Positions 6,369 to 13,622 of a DNA stretch of 14,713 nucleotides are shown here, in pieces. Within the stretch, counting starts at the first letter, position 1, and each line of letters opens with the position of its first letter. The notes beneath the pieces are model-generated. The model was not told the DNA's origin and searched no databases. It saw nothing but the letters and a program-made list of their open reading frames with translations. This stretch comes from Candidatus Parepulonipiscium sp. PG-Nun2H_MBin03. GTDB lineage: Bacteria > Bacillota > Clostridia > Lachnospirales > Cellulosilyticaceae. A program made the position numbers and the translations under genes. The stretch lies in contig MDJN01000175.1 of NCBI GenBank assembly GCA_001995005.1, forward strand, positions 1 to 14,713, read 5' to 3'.

Positions 6369-7605
6369 AAAATTTTCGCATCTCACTGACAAGATACAAT
6401 GATCCGCATATGATTATTGTATCATTTTTTTTTGCTATAGTCAGTGCATATTCTATAGCATCTTTAGGATTATTATACGCAGTTACATTATTATGATTTA
6501 TCAGCTGTTTTAATTTATGAGCAGGCATTGCTTGTTTATGATTTGGCGTAACAGCAATGATACATGTTCCACGTGGAACAATGTATTTTAACATAGATAT
6601 ATAATCTTTATCTTCTAAAACACCTATAATTATAATAAGTTGCTTAAAATTTGATATAGCTTTATTTAGAGCTTTTATACCAGAAGGATTGTGAGCACCA
6701 TCTAATATAATAAGAGGGGCTTCATTAACTACTTCTAATCTAGCAGGGAAAAAAGTATTATTTATCCCTGATATTATATCTTCATCGGTAATATTAAAAT
6801 ACTCTTTAAGATTAAGTGCTACTTCAATTGCACAGATTGCATTATAAATTTGAAACTGTCCTAATAAGCTTTTATTAAACCGTAAAGTTTTATATATAAA
6901 TTCTTTGGCTCTAAAACTTGTATCTAATATATTAAGAGCTTGCAAATCAGGTATAACTATTTTACTGTTTTTTTTATGACATATTGAACTTATTAACTCC
7001 AAAACTCCAGCTTCTTGTATAGGGTATATAACCGTCGTAGCACCCTTGATTATTCCAGCTTTTTCAGTTGCTATTTGCAAAATGTCGTCTCCTAAAATAT
7101 GTGTATGGTCAAGCCCAATTGAAGTTATTACTTGTACTAAAGGGCATTCTATAACATTTGTTGCATCAAGACGGCCACCCAAACCTACTTCTAAAACTAC
7201 TACATCACACTGTTGTTTATGATACCACAACAATGCTACTGCCGTTACAATTTCAAAATAACTATATGCGTTATATTTAAGATTTTGGATGCACTCTTTA
7301 ACTTGTTTAATACAATCACATAATCCGGATTCACTAATCATTTTCCCATCTATTTGTATCCTTTCTCTAAATTCTATAACATACGGACTTATATATAAAC
7401 CTGTTTTAATACCCGCATTGATAAGAATATTAGATATCATAGTAGAAGTAGAACCTTTGCCATTAGTTCCTGCTATGTGAATAAATTTTAATTGTTGATG
7501 TGGATTTTTGAGTGCATATAATAATTCCATAAATTGTTTCATACTGGATTTTGTGCCAAACATAGCAAACGAATTGATAAAGTTTAAAGATTCAATGTAA
7601 TTCAT
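6352..7605 (-). CDS. folC: Folylpolyglutamate/dihydrofolate synthase
   Basis: FolC adds glutamates to folates (and in many bacteria forms dihydrofolate from dihydropteroate), using ATP. The 417-residue form starts MNYIESLNFINSF, as family members do. The P-loop GTNGKGSTS is at 46-54, the substrate-loop motif SPYVIEFRERIQIDG at 73-87, then GLGGRLDATN, SIGLDHTHILGD and, in the second domain, DGAHNPSG. The frame is open to an ATG at 7671, but a promoter lies between the two starts (AGACAA...ATAATA at 7630-7658) and AAGGAG (7615-7620) serves the start at 7605, so the longer form is unlikely. A perfect parS palindrome at 6565-6580 is read as VPRGT. The gene stands alone on the minus strand, divergent from the signal peptidase. 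Confidence 0.94.
   Translation of the reverse strand: MNYIESLNFINSFAMFGTKSSMKQFMELLYALKNPHQQLKFIHIAGTNGKGSTSTMISNILINAGIKTGLYISPYVIEFRERIQIDGKMISESGLCDCIKQVKECIQNLKYNAYSYFEIVTAVALLWYHKQQCDVVVLEVGLGGRLDATNVIECPLVQVITSIGLDHTHILGDDILQIATEKAGIIKGATTVIYPIQEAGVLELISSICHKKNSKIVIPDLQALNILDTSFRAKEFIYKTLRFNKSLLGQFQIYNAICAIEVALNLKEYFNITDEDIISGINNTFFPARLEVVNEAPLIILDGAHNPSGIKALNKAISNFKQLIIIIGVLEDKDYISMLKYIVPRGTCIIAVTPNHKQAMPAHKLKQLINHNNVTAYNNPKDAIEYALTIAKKNDTIIICGSLYLVSEMRKFFSSPL
6565..6580. promoter_or_regulatory. parS: parS site inside folC
   Basis: TGTTCCACGTGGAACA is a perfect 16-bp palindrome and the best match in the window to the Firmicute parS consensus. It lies inside folC, where it encodes VPRGT on the minus strand, about 4.7 kb from the end of parB. 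Confidence 0.88.
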
Positions 7606-7629
7606 AATAATTTTCTCCTTATTTAATAA

Positions 7630-7658
7630 ATAATATACATTTTTACACTCTAAGACAA
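7630..7658 (-). promoter_or_regulatory. folC promoter
   Basis: Read on the minus strand, TTGTCT (7658-7653) and TATTAT (7635-7630) are separated by exactly 17 bp. Transcription would start near 7623, just upstream of the AAGGAG that serves the folC start at 7605. Confidence 0.5.
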
Positions 7659-7670
7659 CCTGTTGGTTCA

Positions 7671-7676
7671 TATAAT
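7671..7676 (+). promoter_or_regulatory. Possible -10 box of the signal peptidase gene
   Basis: TATAAT lies 32 bp before the ATG at 7708. No convincing -35 is present at 16-18 bp. It sits in the same 102-bp divergent intergenic region as the folC promoter. Confidence 0.3.
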
Positions 7677-7707
7677 AGTAATAGTCTAAACAAAAGGTTG
7701 TGAATTT

Positions 7708-8277
7708 ATGAAATATGAGATAAATTTATTAAAACTTATGATAAAGATAGCAATTTTAGCTATGTTAGTAGTAATGGGAATACATTCATTTTTATCTGGA
7801 TTAATATTAGTGCATCAAAGTTCTATGAATCCAACTCTAGAAGATGGCGATATGTTAATAGTAAATAAATTTATATATATAATTAGCAAGCCACAAGTCA
7901 ATGATATTGTAATTTTATTTAGAGATGACCCTACAGGAATTGCAACTACTAGATTAGGTAGCACGCTAAAAGATTATTTTAAAAATATGTTTAATATGGA
8001 ACCTACGGTTAGATACGTAAAAAGAATAGTGGCTACAGAAGGAGATATAGTTGATATTAAAAATGGTAATTTATATATAAATGGCGAATTGATGGAAGAA
8101 GATTTTACTATTGGGAAGACTTATAGTAACCAAGGAAATTTTCCACAAGTAATAGAGCCAGGGTACGTTTTTGTATTAGGAGATAACAGGGAAATTAGTC
8201 TTGATAGTAGAAGATTTGGGCAAGTACCTATTAAAAATATAGAAAGTAGGGTAGAATACAAATTACCTTCTGAATAA
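7708..8277 (+). CDS. lepB: Type I signal peptidase
   Basis: This membrane serine protease removes signal peptides from secreted proteins; the VanY-type protein encoded at 12943 is a plausible client. It has 189 residues, the usual size for Firmicute SipS-type enzymes, with a single N-terminal membrane anchor (about 8-35). The catalytic serine is S39 in HQSSMNPTL (36-44), the general-base lysine is K105 in RYVKRIVATEGD, and the conserved boxes GDNRE (158-162) and LDSRRFG (165-171) follow. The region between the serine and lysine boxes includes an insert around residues 72-97 (DDPTGIATTRLGSTLKDYF...). The SD is modest (AAAGG before GTTGTGAATTT). The following phosphatase gene begins about 27 nt downstream, suggesting one operon. 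Confidence 0.94.
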   Translation: MKYEINLLKLMIKIAILAMLVVMGIHSFLSGLILVHQSSMNPTLEDGDMLIVNKFIYIISKPQVNDIVILFRDDPTGIATTRLGSTLKDYFKNMFNMEPTVRYVKRIVATEGDIVDIKNGNLYINGELMEEDFTIGKTYSNQGNFPQVIEPGYVFVLGDNREISLDSRRFGQVPIKNIESRVEYKLPSE

Positions 8278-8304
8278 CTTATGCGATATATAAAGGAGCA
8301 GAGA

Positions 8305-9108
8305 ATGATAAAATTAGTAGCAATAGACATGGATGGCACATTATTAAGTGACGAAAAGACAATATCAGAATATACAAAAGAAGTTATATCTCAAGCTAAT
8401 CAAAAAGGCGTACGGATTGTAATTGCCACTGGCAGACCGCTTGGTGGTATAAAAAATACGCTTGCACAACTATCATTAAATACTAATAATGATTATGTAA
8501 TTGGATTTAATGGTGCACTGGTTCAAAATGTGATTACAGAAGAAATAGTTGCACGTGAAATACTGCATGGCGAAGACTTGCATAATCTATACGAAGTTTC
8601 TAAGCAAATCGGGGTAAATATACATGCATTTGCAAAAGACGGAACCTGTATAACCCCTAAACTATCTGAGTATACTGAGTATGAAGGAAAAATGAATGAT
8701 ATACCTCTAGCAGAAGTGGATTTTTCTAAAATTCCTAAAGACGCAGAAATCTCAAAAATTATGTTAATAGACCCAGAACCTATTTTAACTCCTGCTATAC
8801 AAAAATTATCTAAAGAATTATATGATAAATACACTGTTGTGCGTAGTGCTCCTTTTTACTTAGAATTTTTAAATAAAAATGCTAATAAAGGAGTTGGGGT
8901 AGAACAACTGGCAAAATATCTAGGTATAAATCAAGATGAAGTTATGGCAATTGGCGATGCTGGTAACGACCTTCATATGATTAAATACGCTGGTATTGGT
9001 GTAGCTATGGGAAATGCTATAGACGAGATAAAACAAATTGCACAATATATTACTAAAACAAATAACGAAGATGGCGTAGCACATGCGATAAAGAAGTTTG
9101 TGCTATAA
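8305..9108 (+). CDS. Cof-type HAD-IIB sugar-phosphate phosphatase
   Basis: This is a haloacid dehalogenase-superfamily hydrolase of the Cof/YidA branch, usually a broad-specificity phosphatase for sugar phosphates, FMN or related metabolites. It has 267 residues. Motif I DMDGT (8-12) supplies the nucleophile D8 and acid/base D10, motif II ATGRP (41-45), a motif III lysine probably in ISKIML, and motif IV GDAGNDLHM (217-225). A cap domain of the IIB type lies between motifs II and III. An in-frame ATG at 8281 would add eight residues, but AAAGGAG (8292-8298) overlaps that extension and is well spaced from ATG 8305. It lies between lepB and aspS with short gaps, so the three may be cotranscribed. 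The natural substrate is unknown. Confidence 0.9.
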   Translation: MIKLVAIDMDGTLLSDEKTISEYTKEVISQANQKGVRIVIATGRPLGGIKNTLAQLSLNTNNDYVIGFNGALVQNVITEEIVAREILHGEDLHNLYEVSKQIGVNIHAFAKDGTCITPKLSEYTEYEGKMNDIPLAEVDFSKIPKDAEISKIMLIDPEPILTPAIQKLSKELYDKYTVVRSAPFYLEFLNKNANKGVGVEQLAKYLGINQDEVMAIGDAGNDLHMIKYAGIGVAMGNAIDEIKQIAQYITKTNNEDGVAHAIKKFVL

Positions 9109-9132
9109 GTATAATACAGAAAAGGTGAGAAA

Positions 9133-10878
9133 ATGCAATTAAGAACACATACATGTAACCAATTAAATAGTAACAATATAGGAGATACCGTAACCATTGT
9201 TGGATGGTTTGATAATTTAAGAAAAGTCTCAAAAACACTGGGCTTTTTAATTTTAAGAGACTTCTACGGAGTTACTCAAGTAGTTATAGAAACAGCGGAT
9301 ATAATGGATATAGTAGATAATCAAAATCTAGAATCCACTTTATTAATAGAAGGCACTGTTAGAGAGCGTCAGAGCAAAAATAATAATATACCAACAGGCG
9401 AGATTGAAGTTGTACCAACAAAGATAGAAGTGCTAGGCAGTTGTATTCATAACGAATTACCTTTTGTAATAAATCGTTCAACGGAAGCTGATGATAATAC
9501 AAGATTAAAGTATCGATACTTAGATCTTAGAAATCCGGCTATGAAAGATAAAATTGTTATTCGTTCACAAGTAGTTGCAGAGCTTAGAAAAAAGATGCAA
9601 GAACTAGACTTCTTAGAAATTACTACTCCAATACTTACTTGTTCATCTCCAGAAGGAGCACGAGATTATTTAGTTCCATCACGTCTGCATGAGGGCAAAT
9701 TTTATGCATTACCACAGGCACCTCAGCAGTTTAAACAAATTCTTATGGCATCTGGCTTTGATAGATATTTTCAAATAGCTCCATGTTTTCGTGATGAAGA
9801 TGCAAGAGCAGATAGAGCTCCTGGGGAATTTTATCAGCTGGATATGGAAATGGCATTTGCAACTCAAGAAGATGTTTTTAGTATAATAGAGAAAGTATTA
9901 CCAGAAGTATTTGCTAAATACGGAGTGTATAGTAAATCTTCCAATCCTCCATTTAAGCGTATTCCTTATCTTGAGGCACTAGAAAAATACGGCACCGACA
10001 AACCTGATTTAAGAAATAAGCTGATAGTTCAAGAAGCAACTGATATCTTTGCAAAGTGTGGTTTTGAGCCGTTTAGTACCAACACTATAAAGGCTATAGT
10101 TGTAGATAATTTTGAAACTACTCGTAAGGTAATAGATAAAATTTGTCATGACGTAGAAGTACAAATAGAAAATAAAGCTTATTGGGCAAAATTAGGTGAA
10201 GATGGTAACTTCGTAGGTGGCATAAGCAAATTTTTGGGTGATATAAAACAACAGATTATAGATAAATTTAATCTTAAAGCAGGCGATTATATCTTCTTAA
10301 CTAGCGGGCCAAAGCTAAAAGCACAAAAAACTGCTGGTGTTCTAAGAAATATACTAGGCCAGCATGCAACGTTCCACGTGGAACATAATTGTTATGAATT
10401 TTGCTGGATAATAGATTTTCCTATGTATGAATTAGATGAGAAAACAAATAAGATAGAGTTTTGCCATAACCCATTTTCTATGCCACAAGGCGGAATAGAA
10501 GCTCTAGAAAATGAAAATCCACTAGATATATTGGCATATCAATATGACCTAGTATGCAATGGTGTTGAATTATCATCGGGTGCTGTTAGAAATCATAGCC
10601 CTGAAATGATGATAAAAGCATTTAGTGTAGTTGGGTTAGGCGAAGATGATGTAAAAGATAAATTCCCTGCTATGTATAATGCATTTTTATACGGAGCACC
10701 TCCACACGCTGGCATCGCACCAGGAGTTGACCGCATGATTATGTTAATCTTAGGAGAAGATAGCATAAAAGAGATTATACCTTTTCCTATGAACAAAAGT
10801 GCAATGGATGTTATGATGAATGCACCATCTGCAGTTGATCAATCCCAATTAGATGAAATCCACATCAAACTTAAGTAA
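9133..10878 (+). CDS. aspS: Aspartyl-tRNA synthetase, bacterial type
   Basis: This class II synthetase charges tRNA-Asp. The 581-residue protein has the N-terminal OB-fold anticodon domain (about 1-105), the catalytic core with SSPEGARDYLVPSR (171-184), motif 2 FRDEDARADRAPGEFYQLD (219-237), a GAD-type insert (about 285-410), and motif 3 GIAPGVDRMIMLILG (527-541) with R534. AAAGGTGAG (9121-9129) precedes ATG 9133. Two oddities: the motif 2 block with APGEFYQLD and LPQAPQQFKQ resembles, from memory, alphaproteobacterial-type AspRS more than the usual Bacillus type (RQPEFTQID), and the anticodon-domain stretch GWFDNLRKVSKTLGFLILRD lacks the usual RRRDxG pattern. A parS-like site at 10370-10385 is read as TFHVEH. 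A strong terminator follows the stop. Confidence 0.95.
   Translation: MQLRTHTCNQLNSNNIGDTVTIVGWFDNLRKVSKTLGFLILRDFYGVTQVVIETADIMDIVDNQNLESTLLIEGTVRERQSKNNNIPTGEIEVVPTKIEVLGSCIHNELPFVINRSTEADDNTRLKYRYLDLRNPAMKDKIVIRSQVVAELRKKMQELDFLEITTPILTCSSPEGARDYLVPSRLHEGKFYALPQAPQQFKQILMASGFDRYFQIAPCFRDEDARADRAPGEFYQLDMEMAFATQEDVFSIIEKVLPEVFAKYGVYSKSSNPPFKRIPYLEALEKYGTDKPDLRNKLIVQEATDIFAKCGFEPFSTNTIKAIVVDNFETTRKVIDKICHDVEVQIENKAYWAKLGEDGNFVGGISKFLGDIKQQIIDKFNLKAGDYIFLTSGPKLKAQKTAGVLRNILGQHATFHVEHNCYEFCWIIDFPMYELDEKTNKIEFCHNPFSMPQGGIEALENENPLDILAYQYDLVCNGVELSSGAVRNHSPEMMIKAFSVVGLGEDDVKDKFPAMYNAFLYGAPPHAGIAPGVDRMIMLILGEDSIKEIIPFPMNKSAMDVMMNAPSAVDQSQLDEIHIKLK
10370..10385. promoter_or_regulatory. parS: parS site inside aspS
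   Basis: CGTTCCACGTGGAACA matches the perfect parS palindrome at 15 of 16 positions; the inner 14 bp (10371-10384) are a perfect palindrome. It is inside the aspS reading frame (FHVEH), about 8.5 kb from the end of parB. Confidence 0.82.
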
Positions 10879-10879
10879 A

Positions 10880-10929
10880 AAAAGAGTGGCTGCTTAGAAA
10901 TATTTAATTTCTTAGACAGTCACTTTTTT
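10880..10929. terminator. Bidirectional terminator between aspS and the MCP gene
   Basis: A long stem pairs 10880-10901 with 10907-10929, with one mismatch, one bulge and a few G-U pairs, and a 5-nt loop. The 3' arm ends in a run of six T (10924-10929) and the 5' arm begins with a run of A, so it can act on both strands. It begins 2 nt after the aspS stop and ends 4 nt before the MCP stop, serving two convergent genes. Confidence 0.85.
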
Positions 10930-10933
10930 AATA

Positions 10934-12610
10934 TTATACATTTATTGTACTTGTAAGTTCATCTAGTTGCACTACTTGTTGTTTTACTTCTTTACTAATG
11001 TTAGTACTCTCTTGAGCTAATGCTACATTTGTATTAGTTACATCTTCTAACTTTTTGTTATATGTAACAAAGTTAGTCAATATCCCTTGTTGAGCAAAAG
11101 CATGCTCATAAATTTCTTTAACTATGGCAGAACTCTCATCTATACTTTGTACAATTCCGTCTAATGCCTCTTTAGTGTTGACTGCGATAAGTTCACCATT
11201 TTGTACTACTTGTAAATTTTCACCTACTATTTTTTCTATCTCTGATACAATATTAGAACTCTCTTCTGCAAGTTGTCTAATTTCACCTGCTACAACTGCA
11301 AATCCTTTTCCAGCTTCTCCGGCTCTTGCCGCTTCTATTGATGCATTTAATGCTAGTAAGTTTGTTTGACTTGCTATACCTTCTATATTTTTGACAGTAC
11401 TACCTATTGCACTGCTATAAGACTGTATTTGCCTCATTGACTGTAGCATTTGCTCCATCTGATTTGTTCCTGCACTAGCACGTCCCTCCATTACTGTAGA
11501 TAACTTATTAATACTATCTACACTAGTAATGTTTTCAGTAACGCTACTACTAAGTAAATTTACATATTCTACAAATTCTTCTATGACTACCTTTTGCTCT
11601 AACATACTTGCATTTAAATCTTCGGCTCCCCTAAGAATGTCATCCGAACCATCGCCAATAGTTTCAGTGGCCGTCTTAATATGGCGTATCATATTACCCA
11701 TTTGCTGATTAATCTTCTTAATAGAAGTTTCAATTTCAGTAAATACTCCAACATATCTTGCTGTAGTCTTAACAGCAAAGTTTCCGTTTGCCATATTATC
11801 AAGCGATGTACTTGTATCTTTAATAATAGCACTAGTAGTTTCTCGCATTTCTTTCATCATTTTAGTCAGATTTCCTAGCTCATCATTAGACATTACATTA
11901 ATCTCAGACGCATAGTTACCATCTTTCATAGTTCCTACAACAACACCTAGGTTAGACACTTGTGATAATATATTTATACGAGTAAACCTTGACAATATCG
12001 TAGATACTATGGTAGCTAGTATAAATAGAATAATTAAGATAGTTCTAATTGTAGTTGAACTTTTTATCTGATCATCTATAGCTGCATATAATGCACTTCT
12101 ACTTTCTTCATATAAATTATCAGCTACATTTAGCAGTTCGTTTAGTGCAGGTGTACAATTTATTAATACCATCTCACGTATGTGGTCTGTTCTATAATTT
12201 TGTACATCATCTACTATTTCTTCTGCTATAGATACCCACTCATTAACAGATTTTAGATAAGAATCTATATATATACTATTATAAGGCAATTCTTGACTTA
12301 TTTGAGTTGCCTTAGCTTTGATATCAGACATATCAAAGTTTGACACACCATAAACGTTTAATGCGTTTGAATCCTCTTCTAATAAAATATAGACATCTCT
12401 CAAATCTTTAGCCTTGCTAAATATATCTGTAGTATTACTTTGAATTAAATCAGCTAATTCATAATATACATCTCGTACTTCTTCTAGGCTATTCCGTGCT
12501 GCCCCTAATGCAATTAATGCGGCTATTGTTATACTAAGTGAAAAAATTCCAAGTGTTGCTAATGTTATAATCCATTTTCTAGATACAGTCATATTTTCTA
12601 ATTTTAACAT
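10934..12610 (-). CDS. Methyl-accepting chemotaxis protein
   Basis: This is a transmembrane chemoreceptor that would control CheA/CheW. The 558 residues comprise TM1 (about 13-36), an extracytoplasmic, mostly helical sensor of about 150 residues (37-187) resembling the four-helix-bundle class, TM2 (188-207), a HAMP domain (about 210-262) with a second HAMP-like stretch to about 310, and the signalling domain. The hairpin tip GIASQTNLLALNASIEAARA (411-430) is followed by GEAGKGFAVVAGEIRQLAEES, the strongly conserved CheA/CheW contact. The C-terminus (STINV) has no CheR-binding pentapeptide. AAGGGAG (12620-12626, minus strand) is 9 nt before ATG 12610. The ligand is unknown. No other chemotaxis or flagellar gene is in the window. 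A small ORF and hairpin lie upstream. Confidence 0.93.
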   Translation of the reverse strand: MLKLENMTVSRKWIITLATLGIFSLSITIAALIALGAARNSLEEVRDVYYELADLIQSNTTDIFSKAKDLRDVYILLEEDSNALNVYGVSNFDMSDIKAKATQISQELPYNSIYIDSYLKSVNEWVSIAEEIVDDVQNYRTDHIREMVLINCTPALNELLNVADNLYEESRSALYAAIDDQIKSSTTIRTILIILFILATIVSTILSRFTRINILSQVSNLGVVVGTMKDGNYASEINVMSNDELGNLTKMMKEMRETTSAIIKDTSTSLDNMANGNFAVKTTARYVGVFTEIETSIKKINQQMGNMIRHIKTATETIGDGSDDILRGAEDLNASMLEQKVVIEEFVEYVNLLSSSVTENITSVDSINKLSTVMEGRASAGTNQMEQMLQSMRQIQSYSSAIGSTVKNIEGIASQTNLLALNASIEAARAGEAGKGFAVVAGEIRQLAEESSNIVSEIEKIVGENLQVVQNGELIAVNTKEALDGIVQSIDESSAIVKEIYEHAFAQQGILTNFVTYNKKLEDVTNTNVALAQESTNISKEVKQQVVQLDELTSTINV

Positions 12611-12630
12611 TGTATTCTACTCCCTTCTTT

Positions 12631-12663
12631 CTAGTAACAAAATTTTTTAAATAAAGTTACTAG
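12631..12663 (-). promoter_or_regulatory. Hairpin in the leader of the MCP gene
   Basis: CTAGTAAC (12631-12638) and GTTACTAG (12656-12663) are a perfect 8-bp inverted repeat with an AT-only 17-nt loop. A second GTTACT copy (12663-12668) allows an alternative pairing. On the minus strand the hairpin covers the stop codon of the upstream small ORF and ends about 4 nt before the MCP Shine-Dalgarno sequence. It has no T run, so it is not an intrinsic terminator; a role in translation control or RNA stability is inference. Confidence 0.45.
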
Positions 12664-12785
12664 TTACTGGGGAGCATACATATGTAAGGTAAAATTGCTA
12701 CAAAAATTAGTAGATTAGTAAAAGTCAGCAAACATCTAGTAGTGGTACATAAAGATAATAAATATACATAAAAATTTTTTGTCAT
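12660..12785 (-). CDS. 41-residue hydrophobic small ORF upstream of the MCP gene
   Basis: A perfect AAGGAG (12792-12797, minus strand) lies 6 nt before ATG 12785, opening a 41-codon frame that begins MTKNFYVYLLSLCTTTRC and ends TAG at 12660-12662. Residues about 19-38 (LLTFTNLLIFVAILPYICML) are hydrophobic enough for one membrane span, and there are three cysteines. The MCP start follows 49 nt later on the same strand. A TATAAT (12850-12845, minus strand), without a clear -35, lies about 60 nt upstream of the start. It could be a small membrane protein or a leader peptide that controls the hairpin at 12631-12663. I recognise no family; coding status rests on the SD, the length and the layout. 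Confidence 0.45.
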   Translation of the reverse strand: MTKNFYVYLLSLCTTTRCLLTFTNLLIFVAILPYICMLPSN

Positions 12786-12942
12786 AGACCACTCCTTAAC
12801 ACCCTATATGCCTTATTAACTTAAAAAGTCTACCTTATAACAGTATTATACACTAAATTTATGGTAAATAATAGAATTTTTTAAATTAGTTTTAAAATTA
12901 CTAAAATGTGACATAATAAGATAAAAAAGGGGGAAATATAAC
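12786..12942. other. Divergent intergenic region between MCP leader and VanY-type gene
   Basis: This AT-rich region holds the minus-strand SD of the 41-codon ORF (12792-12797) and a TATAAT on the minus strand (12845-12850). On the plus strand there is AAGGGGG just before ATG 12943 and a weak CATAAT (12912-12917) as a possible -10. I see no riboswitch, tRNA or sigma-D (flagellar) promoter in it. Confidence 0.4.
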
Positions 12943-13581
12943 ATGCGAAAAATTTTAGGTTTACTTACACTAACTCTAATAACTCCAGTATTTGCAAACG
13001 AAACACGAACAGACGTATTACAAGAAGATAGATTGTATTCAGTAATTATTAATCAAACAAATACTTTAAAAGAAGAGTATACCCCAATAAATTTAGTAAT
13101 GCCAAAAGTTAAATTTTATACTCCTGGGAATATCGAAAAAAACTATATGGAACTTGAAGCGGCAACACATTTAGAGCAGATGTTTAACGATGCAATACAA
13201 GAGGGCATAATACTATATGCAGTTAGCGGATATCGTAGTTATGAAAGACAAAAACAATTATACGATATTGCAGTTCAAACTTATGGCGAAGCACAAAATA
13301 CTGTAGCCAAACCTGGGCAATCTGGCCATCAAACTGGGCTTGTTATGGATATAGTAGGAGAGAGTGGACATTTGTTGCTGCAAAGCTTCGGCAATACTAA
13401 AGAAGGAGTATGGGTACGACATAATGCACACAAATATGGATTTATTATACGATATCCAAAAGAGAAAGAGCATATTACCGGAATTGTGTATGAACCATGG
13501 CATATTAGATATGTCGGAATAGAACTAGCGACATATTGCTATACAAACAATATGACTTTAGAAGAAGTTGATCTAAGTTAA
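12943..13581 (+). CDS. Secreted VanY-type D-alanyl-D-alanine carboxypeptidase (peptidase M15)
   Basis: This zinc peptidase trims the terminal D-Ala from peptidoglycan stem peptides outside the membrane. The 212-residue precursor has a short signal peptide (MRKILGLLTLTLITPVFA, cleavage likely after A18). The M15B/VanY motifs are complete: SGYRSYERQ (95-103), SGHQTGLVMD (127-136) with zinc ligands H129 and D136, and EPWH (184-187) with catalytic E184 and zinc ligand H187. The general family role is cell-wall maturation; some members contribute to glycopeptide resistance, but no other van gene is here, so no resistance role is implied. GGGGG at 12929-12933 is the SD. Its stop codon lies in the stem of the terminator at 13579-13622. 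Confidence 0.92.
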   Translation: MRKILGLLTLTLITPVFANETRTDVLQEDRLYSVIINQTNTLKEEYTPINLVMPKVKFYTPGNIEKNYMELEAATHLEQMFNDAIQEGIILYAVSGYRSYERQKQLYDIAVQTYGEAQNTVAKPGQSGHQTGLVMDIVGESGHLLLQSFGNTKEGVWVRHNAHKYGFIIRYPKEKEHITGIVYEPWHIRYVGIELATYCYTNNMTLEEVDLS

Positions 13582-13622
13582 TAACAAGCCCTCAATACTT
13601 AAAAATCGAGGGCTTGTTATTA
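13579..13622. terminator. Bidirectional terminator containing both stop codons
   Basis: A perfect 15-bp inverted repeat pairs 13579-13593 with 13608-13622 across a 14-nt loop; the GC-rich core is AAGCCCTC/GAGGGCTT. The outermost TAA of the left arm is the stop codon of the VanY-type gene, and the outermost TTA of the right arm is the minus-strand stop codon of glnS. T runs outside the stem are short (TATATTTT on the plus side). Confidence 0.85.

Noticed and set aside
7606..7671. 22-residue N-terminal extension of FolC from the ATG at 7671
   Set aside because: A good promoter lies within that stretch and family members start at MNY; the SD at 7615-7620 serves the ATG at 7605.
8547..8562. AGTTGCACGTGAAATA as a further parS site in the HAD phosphatase gene
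   Set aside because: It matches TGTTNCACGTGAAACA except for two positions, but it lacks the GGAACA arm shared by all other sites here and lies in a normal codon context; chance is as likely.
12611..12942. c-di-GMP riboswitch or sigma-D promoter upstream of the MCP gene
   Set aside because: Both are common before clostridial chemoreceptor genes, so I looked on the minus strand, but found neither the conserved GEMM core nor a TAAA...GCCGATAT pattern.
12943..13581. Vancomycin-resistance locus
   Set aside because: Only a VanY-type peptidase is present; no VanH, VanA/B-type ligase, VanX or VanRS genes are nearby, so a housekeeping cell-wall role is more likely.
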